DNA of 38,114 bases from an uncultured Bacteroides sp. (GCA_958477465.1 CAUEFX010000042.1:1-38114); one strand, 5' to 3'. Positions 7,535-16,656 are shown, counted from the stretch's first letter. Made by a program: numbers and translations. The notes: generated from the sequence alone by a model not told the origin.

Positions 7535-8371
7535 ATGTCAAGAACAAATTTTGATACATTATTGGAAGCCGGTTGCCACTTCGGACACCTTAAAAGAAAG
7601 TGGAACCCTGCAATGGCTCCTTATATTTTCATGGAACGCAATGGTATTCATATCATTGACCTCCACAAAACAGTTGCAAAAGTAGACGAAGCTGCTGAAG
7701 CTTTGAAACAGATTGCCAAATCTGGCAAGAAAGTTCTTTTTGTTGCTACTAAAAAACAAGCTAAACAAGTTGTAGCTGAGAAAGCTCAATCTGTTAATAT
7801 GCCTTATGTAATCGAGCGTTGGCCGGGTGGTATGTTGACTAACTTCCCGACTATCCGTAAGGCTGTGAAGAAAATGGCTACTATCGATAAATTGACTAAC
7901 GATGGTACATATTCTAACCTCTCTAAGAGAGAAATTCTTCAGATTTCTCGTCAACGTGCAAAATTGGACAAGACTTTGGGATCTATCGCTGATCTGACTC
8001 GTCTGCCGTCTGCATTGTTCGTAATCGACGTAATGAAAGAAAATATCGCTGTTCGCGAAGCTAACCGTCTGGGTATTCCTGTGTTCGGTATCGTGGATAC
8101 TAACTCTGATCCTTCAAACGTGGATTTCGTAATCCCGGCTAACGATGACGCTACTAAGTCTATCGAGGTGATTCTGGATGCTTGCTGCGCTGCTATGCAG
8201 GAAGGATTGGAAGAAAGAAAAGCTGAAAAGATCGATATGGAAGCTGCCGGTGAAGCTCCTGCTGCTAAAGGCAAGAAGAAATCGACTAAAGCAAGACTCG
8301 ACAAGTCTGACGAAGAAGCAATCAATGCAGCCAAAGCTGCTGCTTTCATTAAGGAAGACGAAGAAGCTTAA
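7535..8371 (+). CDS. rpsB: 30S ribosomal protein S2
   Basis: 278 residues. The S2 landmarks are LLEAGCHFGHLKRKWNPAMAPYIF near the start, RWPGGMLTNFPTIRKAVKKM, and LPSALFVIDVMKENIAVREANRLGIPVFGIVDTNSDP. The last ~40 residues form a Lys/Ala/Glu-rich tail (EAPAAKGKKKSTKARL... KEDEEA), likely disordered. It joins the 30S late, at the head-body junction. Its order before tsf is ancient and conserved, and the leader at 7431-7493 suggests feedback control. Confidence 0.96.
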   Translation: MSRTNFDTLLEAGCHFGHLKRKWNPAMAPYIFMERNGIHIIDLHKTVAKVDEAAEALKQIAKSGKKVLFVATKKQAKQVVAEKAQSVNMPYVIERWPGGMLTNFPTIRKAVKKMATIDKLTNDGTYSNLSKREILQISRQRAKLDKTLGSIADLTRLPSALFVIDVMKENIAVREANRLGIPVFGIVDTNSDPSNVDFVIPANDDATKSIEVILDACCAAMQEGLEERKAEKIDMEAAGEAPAAKGKKKSTKARLDKSDEEAINAAKAAAFIKEDEEA

Positions 8372-8379
8372 TATACTGT

Positions 8380-8487
8380 AAGTAGTCAAGTAGTGAGTAG
8401 TTAAGTAGTAAGTAGCAATACTTCTACTTTTTGTAGCCAACATTTCTACTTGACTACTTAACTACTTAATACTTGACTACTTTTTTT
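8380..8487 (+). repeat. Iterated-word inverted repeat between rpsB and tsf
   Basis: The left arm (8380-8415) is about five copies of the word AAGTAGT with one variable base. The right arm (8446-8482) is about five copies of its complement ACTACTT. The arms pair over ~36 bp with one mismatch, one G-U and one bulge, and a T run (8481-8487) follows. A small hairpin CTAC-TTTTT-GTAG (8424-8436) sits in the loop. As RNA this would be a very stable terminator-like structure inside the operon. Confidence 0.85.
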
Positions 8488-8515
8488 ATAAACGAACTTA
8501 AAATAGAAAAATATT

Positions 8516-9340
8516 ATGGCTGTAACAATGGCTGATATAACCAAGCTGCGCAAAATGACCGGAGCTGGTATGATGGACTGTAAGAATGCGCTGACTGAAG
8601 CTAATGGCGATTTCGACGGCGCAATGAAGATTATTCGTGAAAAAGGACAGGCAGTTGCTGCAAAACGTTCGGATCGTGAGGCTTCTGAGGGTTGTGTACT
8701 TGTAAAGGTTGCTGACGGCTTTGGCGCTATAATCGCTTTGAAATGCGAAACTGACTTCGTTGCTCAAAATGCTGACTTCGTTAAGCTGACTCAGGATATT
8801 TTGGATGCTGCAGTAGCAAACAAATGTAAGACTCTGGATGAAGTGAAAGCTCTTCCGATGGGTGACGCTACTGTTGCTCAGGCTGTAACGGATAGAAGTG
8901 GTATCACAGGCGAGAAAATGGAATTGGATGGCTATATGACTTTGGAAGGTTCTGCTATCGCTACTTATAACCACCAGAACAAGAATTTCCTTTGTACAAT
9001 GGTTGTTCTGAATAAGGAAGCAGATGCAAAAGTAGGTCATGAGATTGCTATGCAGGTTGCTGCCATGAACCCGATCGCTGTGGATGAAGCCGGTGTTCCT
9101 GCTGATGTATTGGAGAAAGAAAAAGAAATTGCTGCTGACAAGGCTCGTCAGGAAGGTAAACCTGAGAACATGATCGAAAAGATCGCTATGGGTCGTATCG
9201 GCAAGTTCTACAAGGAAGTATGTTTGCTGAAACAGGAATATATCCAGGACGCTAAGATGACTGTTGCTGACTACCTGAAGTCTGTAGACAAAGATCTGAC
9301 TGTAACTGCATTCAAACGTTTCACTTTGAGAGCTGAATAA
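8516..9340 (+). CDS. tsf: Elongation factor Ts
   Basis: 274 residues. The N-terminal UBA-like domain (ITKLRKMTGAGMMDCKNALTEANGDFDGAMKIIREKG) and the EF-Tu-contacting CETDFVAQN motif (~78-86) are intact. The protein exchanges GDP for GTP on EF-Tu. The C-terminus KRFTLRAE closes the dimerisation region. An in-frame ATG three codons in (8528) is an alternative start. It follows rpsB after the 36-bp inverted repeat, which could lower its expression relative to S2. A terminator follows. Confidence 0.96.
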   Translation: MAVTMADITKLRKMTGAGMMDCKNALTEANGDFDGAMKIIREKGQAVAAKRSDREASEGCVLVKVADGFGAIIALKCETDFVAQNADFVKLTQDILDAAVANKCKTLDEVKALPMGDATVAQAVTDRSGITGEKMELDGYMTLEGSAIATYNHQNKNFLCTMVVLNKEADAKVGHEIAMQVAAMNPIAVDEAGVPADVLEKEKEIAADKARQEGKPENMIEKIAMGRIGKFYKEVCLLKQEYIQDAKMTVADYLKSVDKDLTVTAFKRFTLRAE

Positions 9341-9363
9341 TTCAGTAAGTAGAGATATAAAAG

Positions 9364-9401
9364 GCGGCCGCTCGAATTAGTTTTCGTAGCGGCCGTTTTT
9401 T
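9364..9401 (+). terminator. Intrinsic terminator after tsf
   Basis: CGGCCGCT (9365-9372) and AGCGGCCG (9388-9395) form a GC-rich stem followed by six T. Confidence 0.9.
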
Positions 9402-9543
9402 ATGCTTTCGGGAGAGGCTTCCGGTTGATTTTGTGGCAGCTATTTCTATAGCTTTAATAGGTTTCCGGTGCTTGGGTATGCTTCTCCTTGGGAGAATGTT
9501 ATCCGGTACAGGGCGGATTTGGGGTAGCTGTCGTTTGGGGGTG

Positions 9544-9894
9544 TTATCCGACAGGTTTGGTTTTGGTATAACCTTCTTTTTTAAGGAGTTCCAGTATTTT
9601 TTGTTTGAAGTCGCCTTGTACGATGATTTCTCCATCTTTGGCTGCACCACCTACGCCGCATTTGGTTTTCAGAAACTTGCCCAGTTCTTTCAGATCATTG
9701 TCGGTGCCGACGAATCCGGTGATGAGTGTCACCACCTTTCCACTCCGGTTTTTGCGGTCGAGTTGTACTCGTAGGTTTTGTTGGGCGGGGGCGAGAGTTT
9801 CCTGCTCTTCATCATCGTCCATTTCATAATTGAAATTCGGGTTGGTGGAGTAGACAACATTCAGCCGTTCTTTCCAATCGTTGTTATTTTTCAT
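9544..9894 (-). CDS. SUI1/eIF1-family translation factor (YciH-like)
   Basis: 116 residues. The N-terminal ~45 residues are acidic and low in complexity (NYEMDDDEEQE). The SUI1 fold follows, with LDRKNRSGKVVTLITGF and the conserved GVGGAAKDGEIIVQGDFKQKILELLKKEGY. Bacterial YciH proteins are related to eukaryotic eIF1 and are thought to influence start-codon selection or stress translation on the 30S subunit; the role here is inferred from the family. It is a single gene, divergent from rex, with a promoter candidate at 9995-10026. Confidence 0.88.
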   Translation of the reverse strand: MKNNNDWKERLNVVYSTNPNFNYEMDDDEEQETLAPAQQNLRVQLDRKNRSGKVVTLITGFVGTDNDLKELGKFLKTKCGVGGAAKDGEIIVQGDFKQKILELLKKEGYTKTKPVG

Positions 9895-9994
9895 GTCGCT
9901 TGTTCTTTTAGTCTTTATTTTTAATCTAATCTCGGATGAAAGAAACCGGATTGTTTTCGGTGAAGAAAAAGTAAACGGGTTCTTATACGATGGT

Positions 9995-10026
9995 CAAAAA
10001 TAATATTTTGCAGTGAATCCTGCAAT
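9995..10026 (-). promoter_or_regulatory. Candidate promoter of the SUI1-family gene
   Basis: On the minus strand: ATTG (10026-10023), 20-nt spacer, TATTTTTG (10002-9995). The -7 is exact. It would give a ~95-nt 5' leader. Confidence 0.45.
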
Positions 10027-10049
10027 TATTTATGTCTTTTGTCGTTTTT

Positions 10050-10093
10050 ATGTTTCGCTGGAGTTTTCAGGTCAATGTTTCGCTGGAGTTTTC
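10050..10093. repeat. Two direct 19-nt repeats in the SUI1-rex divergent region
   Basis: ATGTTTCGCTGGAGTTTTC occurs at 10050-10068 and exactly again at 10075-10093, a 25-bp period. It lies about 100 bp upstream of the rex -7 element and just outside the minus-strand promoter. It may be a paired binding site or a chance duplication. The rest of the 9895-10218 gap holds only the two promoters. Confidence 0.8.
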
Positions 10094-10167
10094 GTGGCGC
10101 CATTGTTAATGTTGAGAGAGCGCCGGTCTTCTATGTAGAATTTATGTTAAGCTTCTGTGATATCCAT

Positions 10168-10198
10168 GTTGTATTTCAGAAAAAATAGTGTAAATTTG
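10168..10198 (+). promoter_or_regulatory. Promoter of the rex operon
   Basis: GTTG (10168-10171), 19-nt spacer, exact -7 TAAATTTG (10191-10198), 20 bases before the rex ATG. No obvious Rex-type inverted repeat (TTGTGAA...TTCACAA) overlaps it. Confidence 0.6.
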
Positions 10199-10218
10199 CC
10201 AATCTCTAATCTAAAAGC

Positions 10219-10890
10219 ATGAAAGAAGTGACAATGGATCGTCAGATACAGCATAAAGATAATATGAGGGTACCGGAACCTACTTTACGTAGATTGCCGT
10301 GGTACTTGTCTAATGTTAAGTTGCTGAAACAAAGAGGCGAACGTTATGTGTCTTCCACGCAGATATCCAAGGAAATCAATGTTGACGCTTCGCAAATCGC
10401 AAAGGACTTATCTTATGTAAATATCTCCGGGCGTACGCGTGTGGGGTATGAAGTAGATACTTTAATAGCTGTATTGGAACACTTTCTTGGCTTTACGGAT
10501 ATACATAAGGCCTTCCTTTTCGGAGTCGGCAGTCTGGGTGGTGCTTTGTTGCAGGACTCCGGTCTTAAGCATTTCGGTCTCGAAATTGTTGCGGCCTTCG
10601 ATGTGAATCCCGTTTTGGTAGGAACCAGTTTGAATGGTATTCCCGTTTTTCATTCGGATGAGTTTGAGAGGAAGATGCAGGAGTATGATGTGCATATAGG
10701 GGTGCTTACCGTTCCCATTGAAATAGCACAAGGGATTACCGATACAATGGTTGCCGGCGGCATTAAGGCCATTTGGAATTTTACACCTTTCCGTATCCGC
10801 GTACCGGAGGATATTGTGGTACAGAACACTTCACTTTACGCCCATTTGGCGGTCATGTTTAACCGATTGAACTTTAACGAATTTAAATAA
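10219..10890 (+). CDS. rex: Redox-sensing transcriptional repressor Rex
   Basis: 223 residues. The N-terminal winged helix has the family pattern LRRLPWYLSNVKLL... VSSTQISKEINVDASQIAKDLSYVNISGRTRVGYEV (~23-80). The Rossmann domain begins with GVGSLGGALL (102-111), which binds NAD(H). Rex senses the NADH/NAD+ ratio and releases DNA when NADH is high, typically controlling fermentation and respiration genes. ATG 10234 (MDRQIQ) is an alternative start. The stop codon TAA shares its last A with the ATG of the next gene, so the two are coupled. Confidence 0.93.
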   Translation: MKEVTMDRQIQHKDNMRVPEPTLRRLPWYLSNVKLLKQRGERYVSSTQISKEINVDASQIAKDLSYVNISGRTRVGYEVDTLIAVLEHFLGFTDIHKAFLFGVGSLGGALLQDSGLKHFGLEIVAAFDVNPVLVGTSLNGIPVFHSDEFERKMQEYDVHIGVLTVPIEIAQGITDTMVAGGIKAIWNFTPFRIRVPEDIVVQNTSLYAHLAVMFNRLNFNEFK

Positions 10891-11504
10891 TGAAGATTAT
10901 AGCTGTAGGAATGAACTATGCCCAGCACAATAAAGAGCTGGGACATACGTTAATAAATAAAGAGCCGGTTATCTTCATGAAGCCCGATTCGGCAATATTG
11001 AAAGACGGTAAACCTTTCTTTATTCCCGACTTTTCAGATGAGGTGCATTATGAAACTGAATTGGTAGTACGCATTAACCGTTTAGGGAAGAATATCGCTC
11101 CCCGCTTTGCACACCGCTATTATGACGCGGTGACGGTAGGTATCGATTTTACCGCACGTGATTTACAGCGCCGGTTTCGGGAAACCGGAGGACCATGGGA
11201 ACTCAGCAAGGGATTCGACAGCTCGGCGGCAATCGGTACTTTTGTTCCGGTAGAGCGTTTTGCTGATATTCAGCAATTGCATTTCAATCTGACTATCGAT
11301 GGACAGGAGGTGCAAAAAGGCTGTACGTCGGAGATGTTGTTTCGAGTGGATGATATTATTGCGTATGTAAGCCGTTTTGTGACGCTGAAAATTGGGGATC
11401 TGCTGTTTACGGGTACTCCTGAGGGGGTAGGCCCCGTCAGTGTAGGACAACATTTGGAAGGATACCTTGAAGGAGATAAGTTGCTCGACTTTTACATCAG
11501 ATAA
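10890..11504 (+). CDS. Fumarylacetoacetate hydrolase-family protein
   Basis: 204 residues, the short one-domain FAH fold. Metal ligands expected for the family are visible: E55 and E57 in VHYETELVV and D86 in GIDFTARDLQ. WELSKGFDSSAAIG supplies the active-site lysine region and LLFTGTPEGVGPV is the conserved C-terminal loop. Members include acylpyruvases, oxaloacetate tautomerase/decarboxylase and isomerases of aromatic degradation; the substrate cannot be told from sequence alone. An oxaloacetate- or acylpyruvate-clearing role is most likely in a gut anaerobe (inference). It overlaps rex by one base and precedes porU by 81 bases. Confidence 0.85.
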   Translation: MKIIAVGMNYAQHNKELGHTLINKEPVIFMKPDSAILKDGKPFFIPDFSDEVHYETELVVRINRLGKNIAPRFAHRYYDAVTVGIDFTARDLQRRFRETGGPWELSKGFDSSAAIGTFVPVERFADIQQLHFNLTIDGQEVQKGCTSEMLFRVDDIIAYVSRFVTLKIGDLLFTGTPEGVGPVSVGQHLEGYLEGDKLLDFYIR

Positions 11505-11585
11505 TGTGCCTGTTCGCCGATCGTTGATTGGCTGCGGAGTGACTCTGCATCGCAACCGGCATATTAGCGCATTAATCTATTGCTT

Positions 11586-14500
11586 ATGCACAGGGTACTT
11601 TACATTCTTTTGTTATTCGTTATTTTTCCGGTTTCTGCACAGAACCGTTTCATAACGTTGAACTGGCAGGAGCTTCCTGCTGCCCAGACTCTTCCGGAGG
11701 TCGTGGAAAACATACCTCTGCCCGATGATTTCCGCTTTTATACTTATCAGGTGAAGATCGAGTTCCCGGAATTTGTGGACCTCGATCGGGAAGCTGCTGC
11801 AGAATTGGCTCGGAAGAAGGTGAGTCTGCCGGATTATCCGCAAGCGGAAACTTCTGTCGGAGTGGCTGCGTATGAGGGAATCCTGAATGTGCGGTTTGTG
11901 CCTGTCGTATATCGCGGAGGCGTCTATCAACGTATCAATTCTTTTAAACTGTCGGTTATCTCTACACCGCTTCCTAAAGCGGCCACCCGAGCTGCTTATA
12001 CTACTGTGGCAAAGACAACGGAGGAGTCTGTACTCGCTTCCGGGAGGTTCGTGAAGATACGTGTCTCCAATTCGGGGGTATACCGCATAACAAGTGCAGA
12101 ACTTCGGGGAATGGGCTTTTCCAACCCAGCCAAGGTCAGACTTTATGGATATGGAGGCTATCTGTTGTCGAATCGTTTTTCCGAACACCCGGCGGATGAT
12201 CTTCCGGAAGTACCTTTACACCGCAGTGGAGACGGGGTGCTGTTTTATGCCCGTGGCACCCAGCATTGGGAGAAGAGCGGTAGTACATTTGGGCGCATAA
12301 AGAATTTCTATTCGGATTACGCCTATTATTTCTTGACGGAGAGTGATGACACTCCTGTAGAGTTTCCGGTAGAGGAGGGGATGGACGATAGTGGTGCCAA
12401 CCGAATCGAGACTGTCGATGCTTTTGCTTTGTACGAAAATGATGCGTATTCATGGTCGAGTTCCGGACGGGAGCTGTATGATTCTTATGATTATTCCTTG
12501 GGAAATGTGCAGAACTATTCTTTTAAACTCCCCGGCATAACGGATGACAAGGGACGTATCAAAGTGGTATTTGCCGCAAAATCAGAGAATGTGAGTACTA
12601 CGCTGGGGGTCGCTATCAACGGAAACAATATCGGCACTCAAACGATTGGAGGAATTGAAACGAAAGAAAAGGATGCACATTATAAGAAAGCTACCGAAGC
12701 GGTTTTCGATCACGAATGGACCGGAAGCAAAACGGAGTCTACGACGGTGACGCTAACCCACAATCGCTCTGCCGGTATTTCAGGAAGGTTGAATTATATT
12801 GTATTGAACTATAAACGCAGGCTACAGATGAATGGGGCATATCTGACGTTCCGTTCAGAAGATTCCAAGAATAAGAAAAGTACATTTGTCATTTCCGGTG
12901 CCAACTCTTCTACGGTTGTGTGGGACATCACTTCTCCTGACGGATATAAGCGGATGGAAGGAACCTTAAATGGGGATACTTATACATTTACCATTCCGGC
13001 AAGCAGCACCTTGCGCGAATTTGTGGCGGTGAATACATCCGGCTCTTTTAGCGGAGTGGAAAGTGTGGGAGAAGTACCGAATCAGAACTTGCATGCTCTC
13101 AATGGAACAGATATGGTGATTATCGTGCCCGATAGAGCCGCTTTTGTACAGCAGGCGGAACGTCTGGCACAAGTGCATCGGGAGAAAAGCGGATTGACAG
13201 TCGAGGTTGTGAAGGCTTCGCAGGTATACAATGAGTTTTCGTCCGGTACACCGGATGCTACGGCTTACCGTCGATTGATGAAGATGCTTTATGATAGAGG
13301 AAGCGCAACGGATGAACATTATATAAGGTATCTGTTGCTGTTCGGTGATTGCAGTTATGATAACCGGATGATAACTTCCAGTTGGAGAAACTACAAGCCT
13401 TCTGACTTTTTGCTGTGTTATCAGGCTGAGAATTCGGTAGATGAGACGCAATCTTTTTTCACAGACGATTATTTCGGATTCCTTGATGACGCAGACGGGG
13501 TTTCCTTATTCAAAGACCTTTTGGATATCGGTATAGGCCGTTTCCCTGTGCGTACTGTGGAGGAAGCCACCGCTGTTGTTGATAAGACAATCGATTATAT
13601 AAACAACAAGAATACCGGTCCCTGGAAGCGTACGGCATGCTTTGTGGCTGATGATGCTGCCGGAGATGATAATAACGGGTTTATGGTGCAGGCTTGCCGA
13701 TTGGCCGATCTTATGTATGAAGCGAATCCGGTGATGCGTGCGGAACGTATTCTGGCCGATGCTTATAAACGCGAATCATCCGCCACGGGGCATACTTACC
13801 CTCAGGCTACCAAGCGTCTGTTGCAGTTGTTTGAACAGGGAATGTTTTTCCTGAATTATACAGGGCATAGCGGCACTACCACTTGGGCTGAGGAAAAGCT
13901 GTTGACATCGGCGGATATAGTCAAACTCTCTTCTTCCCGCTTGCCGATCTGCTTTACTGCGTCTTGTGAATTTACACGTTTTGATGCAGCCGATACATCT
14001 GCCGGCGAGTTGGCTTTCCTAAATTCAAAGGGAGGAGTCATCGCCATGATTTCTGCCTCTCGGGTAGTGTATGATAGTCCGAATGACAGGTTGAACAATG
14101 CATTTATAAAGACTTTGTTTACTACTCAAGGAGGAAAACGATTGCGCTTGGGTGATGTGGTTCGTTTATCTAAAAGAGCTACAGATGACGCTACCGGAAC
14201 AACAAAGGCTAATAAGTTGAACTTTAATCTGATGGGTGATCCTGCATTGATGCCTGCCTATCCCGATTATAAAGTTGAAGTCGATGAGTTTGCCGGTCCT
14301 TTGACCGATGAATGGCCTTATGTGAAAGCCGGAGGCAAAGTAACAGTCAAAGGGCACATCCTTACTCCCGAAGGTGAGCCGGTCGATGATTTTACCGGTA
14401 CGGTCCAGCCTTTTGTCTATGATAGCAAAGAAGAGGTCTCAACGCTTAATAGCCTTAATAAAGGGGCAGTTACCTATACAGACTATATGAAAGTGCTTTT

Positions 14501-15338
14501 CTCCGGAGTAGATTCTGTGCGTAACGGCCGTTTTGAATTGACTTTCCCGGTACCGTTGGACATTAATTATTCCGATGGACAAGGATTACTGAATCTTTAT
14601 GCATGTGATGCTGACAAGCGTGAAGCCGGCGGTGCTTTTGGTAATTTCCTTGTTGGCGGAACGGCGGACGATCTGCCTGCCGGAGGTGAAGGGCCTAAGA
14701 TGACGGTTTATCTGAATACTCCTGATTTCCCGTGGGGAGGGCAGGTGAATGAGACTCCTTGTTTTATGGCCGAACTGGAAGATGAAGACGGTATCAATAC
14801 GGTGGGTAACGGCATCGGACATGATCTTTCTCTCTGCATCGATGGTAAAACAACTTATACTCTGAATGACTATTATACTCCGGTAGCCGGCAGCTATACA
14901 AAAGGCACGGTTGCATACTCTATCCCTGCTTTGTCTGAGGGTAAGCACACGCTGACTTTCCGTGCCTGGGATATAATGAATAACTCCTCCGTGCAGTCAC
15001 TTGACTTTGAAGTTGTGAACGGATTGCGCCCCGGACTGTTCTCTATCACGTGTAGCAATAGTCCGGCCCGTACCGGTACGAAGTTTATTCTCTCTCATGA
15101 CCGTCCGGGTTCGGAACTCGATGTGCGTATTGCCGTTTGTGACTTTGCCGGCCGTGAGCTTTGGGTGCATACCGAGCATGGAATCTCTTCCGGAGGATAC
15201 TATTATATAGACTGGGATTTGTGTAGTAATGGCGGTCAACGATTGGCGCCGGGTATTTATCTGTATCGTGCTTCCATCTCTTCCGACGGGAGCAAGGAGA
15301 GCACTCAAACCGAGAAAATAGTCATTCTGGCACAATAA
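11586..15338 (+). CDS. porU: Type IX secretion sortase PorU (C25 gingipain-like peptidase)
   Basis: 1250 residues from ATG 11586; an in-frame TTG two codons earlier is less likely. The signal peptide is MHRVLYILLLFVIFPVSA-Q. A long N-terminal beta region is followed by the caspase-like C25 domain (~510-890). The catalytic pair is intact: H761 in NYTGHSG and C794 in FTASCEF, 33 residues apart as in gingipain RgpB. The C-terminus (APGIYLYRASISSDG... TEKIVIL) resembles a T9SS C-terminal domain. PorU works at the outer membrane, cutting the CTD signal from T9SS cargo and attaching cargo to anionic lipopolysaccharide. porV follows 45 bases downstream. No other T9SS gene is in the window. Confidence 0.9.
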   Translation: MHRVLYILLLFVIFPVSAQNRFITLNWQELPAAQTLPEVVENIPLPDDFRFYTYQVKIEFPEFVDLDREAAAELARKKVSLPDYPQAETSVGVAAYEGILNVRFVPVVYRGGVYQRINSFKLSVISTPLPKAATRAAYTTVAKTTEESVLASGRFVKIRVSNSGVYRITSAELRGMGFSNPAKVRLYGYGGYLLSNRFSEHPADDLPEVPLHRSGDGVLFYARGTQHWEKSGSTFGRIKNFYSDYAYYFLTESDDTPVEFPVEEGMDDSGANRIETVDAFALYENDAYSWSSSGRELYDSYDYSLGNVQNYSFKLPGITDDKGRIKVVFAAKSENVSTTLGVAINGNNIGTQTIGGIETKEKDAHYKKATEAVFDHEWTGSKTESTTVTLTHNRSAGISGRLNYIVLNYKRRLQMNGAYLTFRSEDSKNKKSTFVISGANSSTVVWDITSPDGYKRMEGTLNGDTYTFTIPASSTLREFVAVNTSGSFSGVESVGEVPNQNLHALNGTDMVIIVPDRAAFVQQAERLAQVHREKSGLTVEVVKASQVYNEFSSGTPDATAYRRLMKMLYDRGSATDEHYIRYLLLFGDCSYDNRMITSSWRNYKPSDFLLCYQAENSVDETQSFFTDDYFGFLDDADGVSLFKDLLDIGIGRFPVRTVEEATAVVDKTIDYINNKNTGPWKRTACFVADDAAGDDNNGFMVQACRLADLMYEANPVMRAERILADAYKRESSATGHTYPQATKRLLQLFEQGMFFLNYTGHSGTTTWAEEKLLTSADIVKLSSSRLPICFTASCEFTRFDAADTSAGELAFLNSKGGVIAMISASRVVYDSPNDRLNNAFIKTLFTTQGGKRLRLGDVVRLSKRATDDATGTTKANKLNFNLMGDPALMPAYPDYKVEVDEFAGPLTDEWPYVKAGGKVTVKGHILTPEGEPVDDFTGTVQPFVYDSKEEVSTLNSLNKGAVTYTDYMKVLFSGVDSVRNGRFELTFPVPLDINYSDGQGLLNLYACDADKREAGGAFGNFLVGGTADDLPAGGEGPKMTVYLNTPDFPWGGQVNETPCFMAELEDEDGINTVGNGIGHDLSLCIDGKTTYTLNDYYTPVAGSYTKGTVAYSIPALSEGKHTLTFRAWDIMNNSSVQSLDFEVVNGLRPGLFSITCSNSPARTGTKFILSHDRPGSELDVRIAVCDFAGRELWVHTEHGISSGGYYYIDWDLCSNGGQRLAPGIYLYRASISSDGSKESTQTEKIVILAQ

Positions 15339-15383
15339 ATCAGTGAAAATCCGGTTTATATCTACACATTTATAAGATTGATT

Positions 15384-16574
15384 ATGAAGAAAATATTTGT
15401 AACATTTTTATTGTTCTTTGCTTTCTCTGTCTGTACGTGGGCTCAGAAAGAAGAGTTCAACCCAATTAATACAGGTGTCAATTCTCTGGGCATCGCTCCC
15501 GATTCCCGCGGTGGCGGTATGGGAGATGTCGGTGCTGCTACCGATCCGGATAATAACTCACAGTTCTGGAATCCGGCGAAGTATCCGTTTACTATCGGTC
15601 GTGCAGGTGTATCGATCTCTTATACTCCTTGGTTGCGCAAGTTGGTAAGTGATATCGACTTGGCCTATCTGGCAGGGTATTATCGTATCGGCGACTATCA
15701 GGCTATCAGTGGTTCGCTCCGCTATTTCTCTTTGGGTGAAGTGCCTGTGGGAGGAACCGAGTCATCCGCTCCTACCCATAACATCAGCCCTTATGAAATG
15801 GCTGTGGACGTGGCTTATTCGCGTATGTTGTCCGAGCGCTTCTCTGCCGCTGTCGCTCTTCGTTATATCTACTCCGATTTGGCTTATAAGCAGGATGAGA
15901 GCGTGTCTCCGGGTTCTGCATTTGCGGCTGACATCGCTTTTTATTATACGAATTACATCATGCTGGCCCAGCGCGAGTGCATGCTTTCGTTCGGATTGAA
16001 TCTTTCCAATATCGGTACGAAGATCTCCTACGACGGGGGAAATTCAAGTCAGTTCTTGCCTACCAATTTCCGTTTGGGTGCTTCGTTGCTTGCTCCTATC
16101 GATGATTACAATACGATTGCGTTCAGCTTGGATTTGAATAAACTGATGGTGCCTACGCGCCCTACCAAAGAACAATATCAGGAGATAACCGGTGCTGAAG
16201 ATACAACAGGATATAATGATTGGTTGCAAGCGGAAGGATACAATGATATCTCTCCGATCAAGGGTATTTTCAAGTCTTTCAGTGATGCCCCCGGTGGTTT
16301 TAAAGAAGAACTTCAGGAAATCCAATGGTCATTGGGTGTGGAATATACTTATCACAATCAGTTCTCTGTGCGCGGCGGTTATCATTATGAACACGAAAAC
16401 AAAGGTAACCGTAAGTACTTCGCTTTCGGTGCGGGCTTCAAGATGAGTGTTTTCTCGTTGGATGCAGCCTATCTGATATCTACAGCACAGAGCAATCCGC
16501 TCGACCAGACACTGCGCTTCACATTGGGATTTGATCTTGACGGTATCAGAGATTTGTTCGGACGCCGTCGTTAA
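15384..16574 (+). CDS. porV: Type IX secretion outer-membrane protein PorV
   Basis: 396 residues from ATG 15384 (TTG 15378 would add two). The signal peptide MKKIFVTFLLFFAFSVCTWA is followed by a FadL-like beta-barrel of about 14 strands. The family N-terminal motif NPINTGVNSLGIAPDSRGGGMGDVGAATDPDNNSQFWNPAKYPF (by position ~25-70) is well kept. The C-terminus FDLDGIRDLFGRRR fits an outer-membrane barrel end plus a basic tail. In Porphyromonas, PorV shuttles CTD cargo from the SprA/Sov translocon to the PorU attachment complex. Its tight linkage to porU argues that the two still act together. Confidence 0.9.
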   Translation: MKKIFVTFLLFFAFSVCTWAQKEEFNPINTGVNSLGIAPDSRGGGMGDVGAATDPDNNSQFWNPAKYPFTIGRAGVSISYTPWLRKLVSDIDLAYLAGYYRIGDYQAISGSLRYFSLGEVPVGGTESSAPTHNISPYEMAVDVAYSRMLSERFSAAVALRYIYSDLAYKQDESVSPGSAFAADIAFYYTNYIMLAQRECMLSFGLNLSNIGTKISYDGGNSSQFLPTNFRLGASLLAPIDDYNTIAFSLDLNKLMVPTRPTKEQYQEITGAEDTTGYNDWLQAEGYNDISPIKGIFKSFSDAPGGFKEELQEIQWSLGVEYTYHNQFSVRGGYHYEHENKGNRKYFAFGAGFKMSVFSLDAAYLISTAQSNPLDQTLRFTLGFDLDGIRDLFGRRR

Positions 16575-16656
16575 TAAAATAGACTTAAGGTAAGGTTGGA
16601 AATACCATTGAAGAGAATTTAAACAGGCTTTTTTATAGGTTTTAAATAATGATAGG

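Noticed and set aside
9433..9774. Plus-strand frame opposite the SUI1-family gene
   Set aside because: The minus-strand protein has a recognisable SUI1 fold; the plus frame is Phe/Cys-rich and lacks a promoter.
10094..10218. Rex operator upstream of rex
   Set aside because: I looked for TTGTGAA-N4-TTCACAA and found no convincing match.
11586..16574. A complete type IX secretion locus
   Set aside because: Only porU and porV are present; none of the core translocon or motor genes is in the window.
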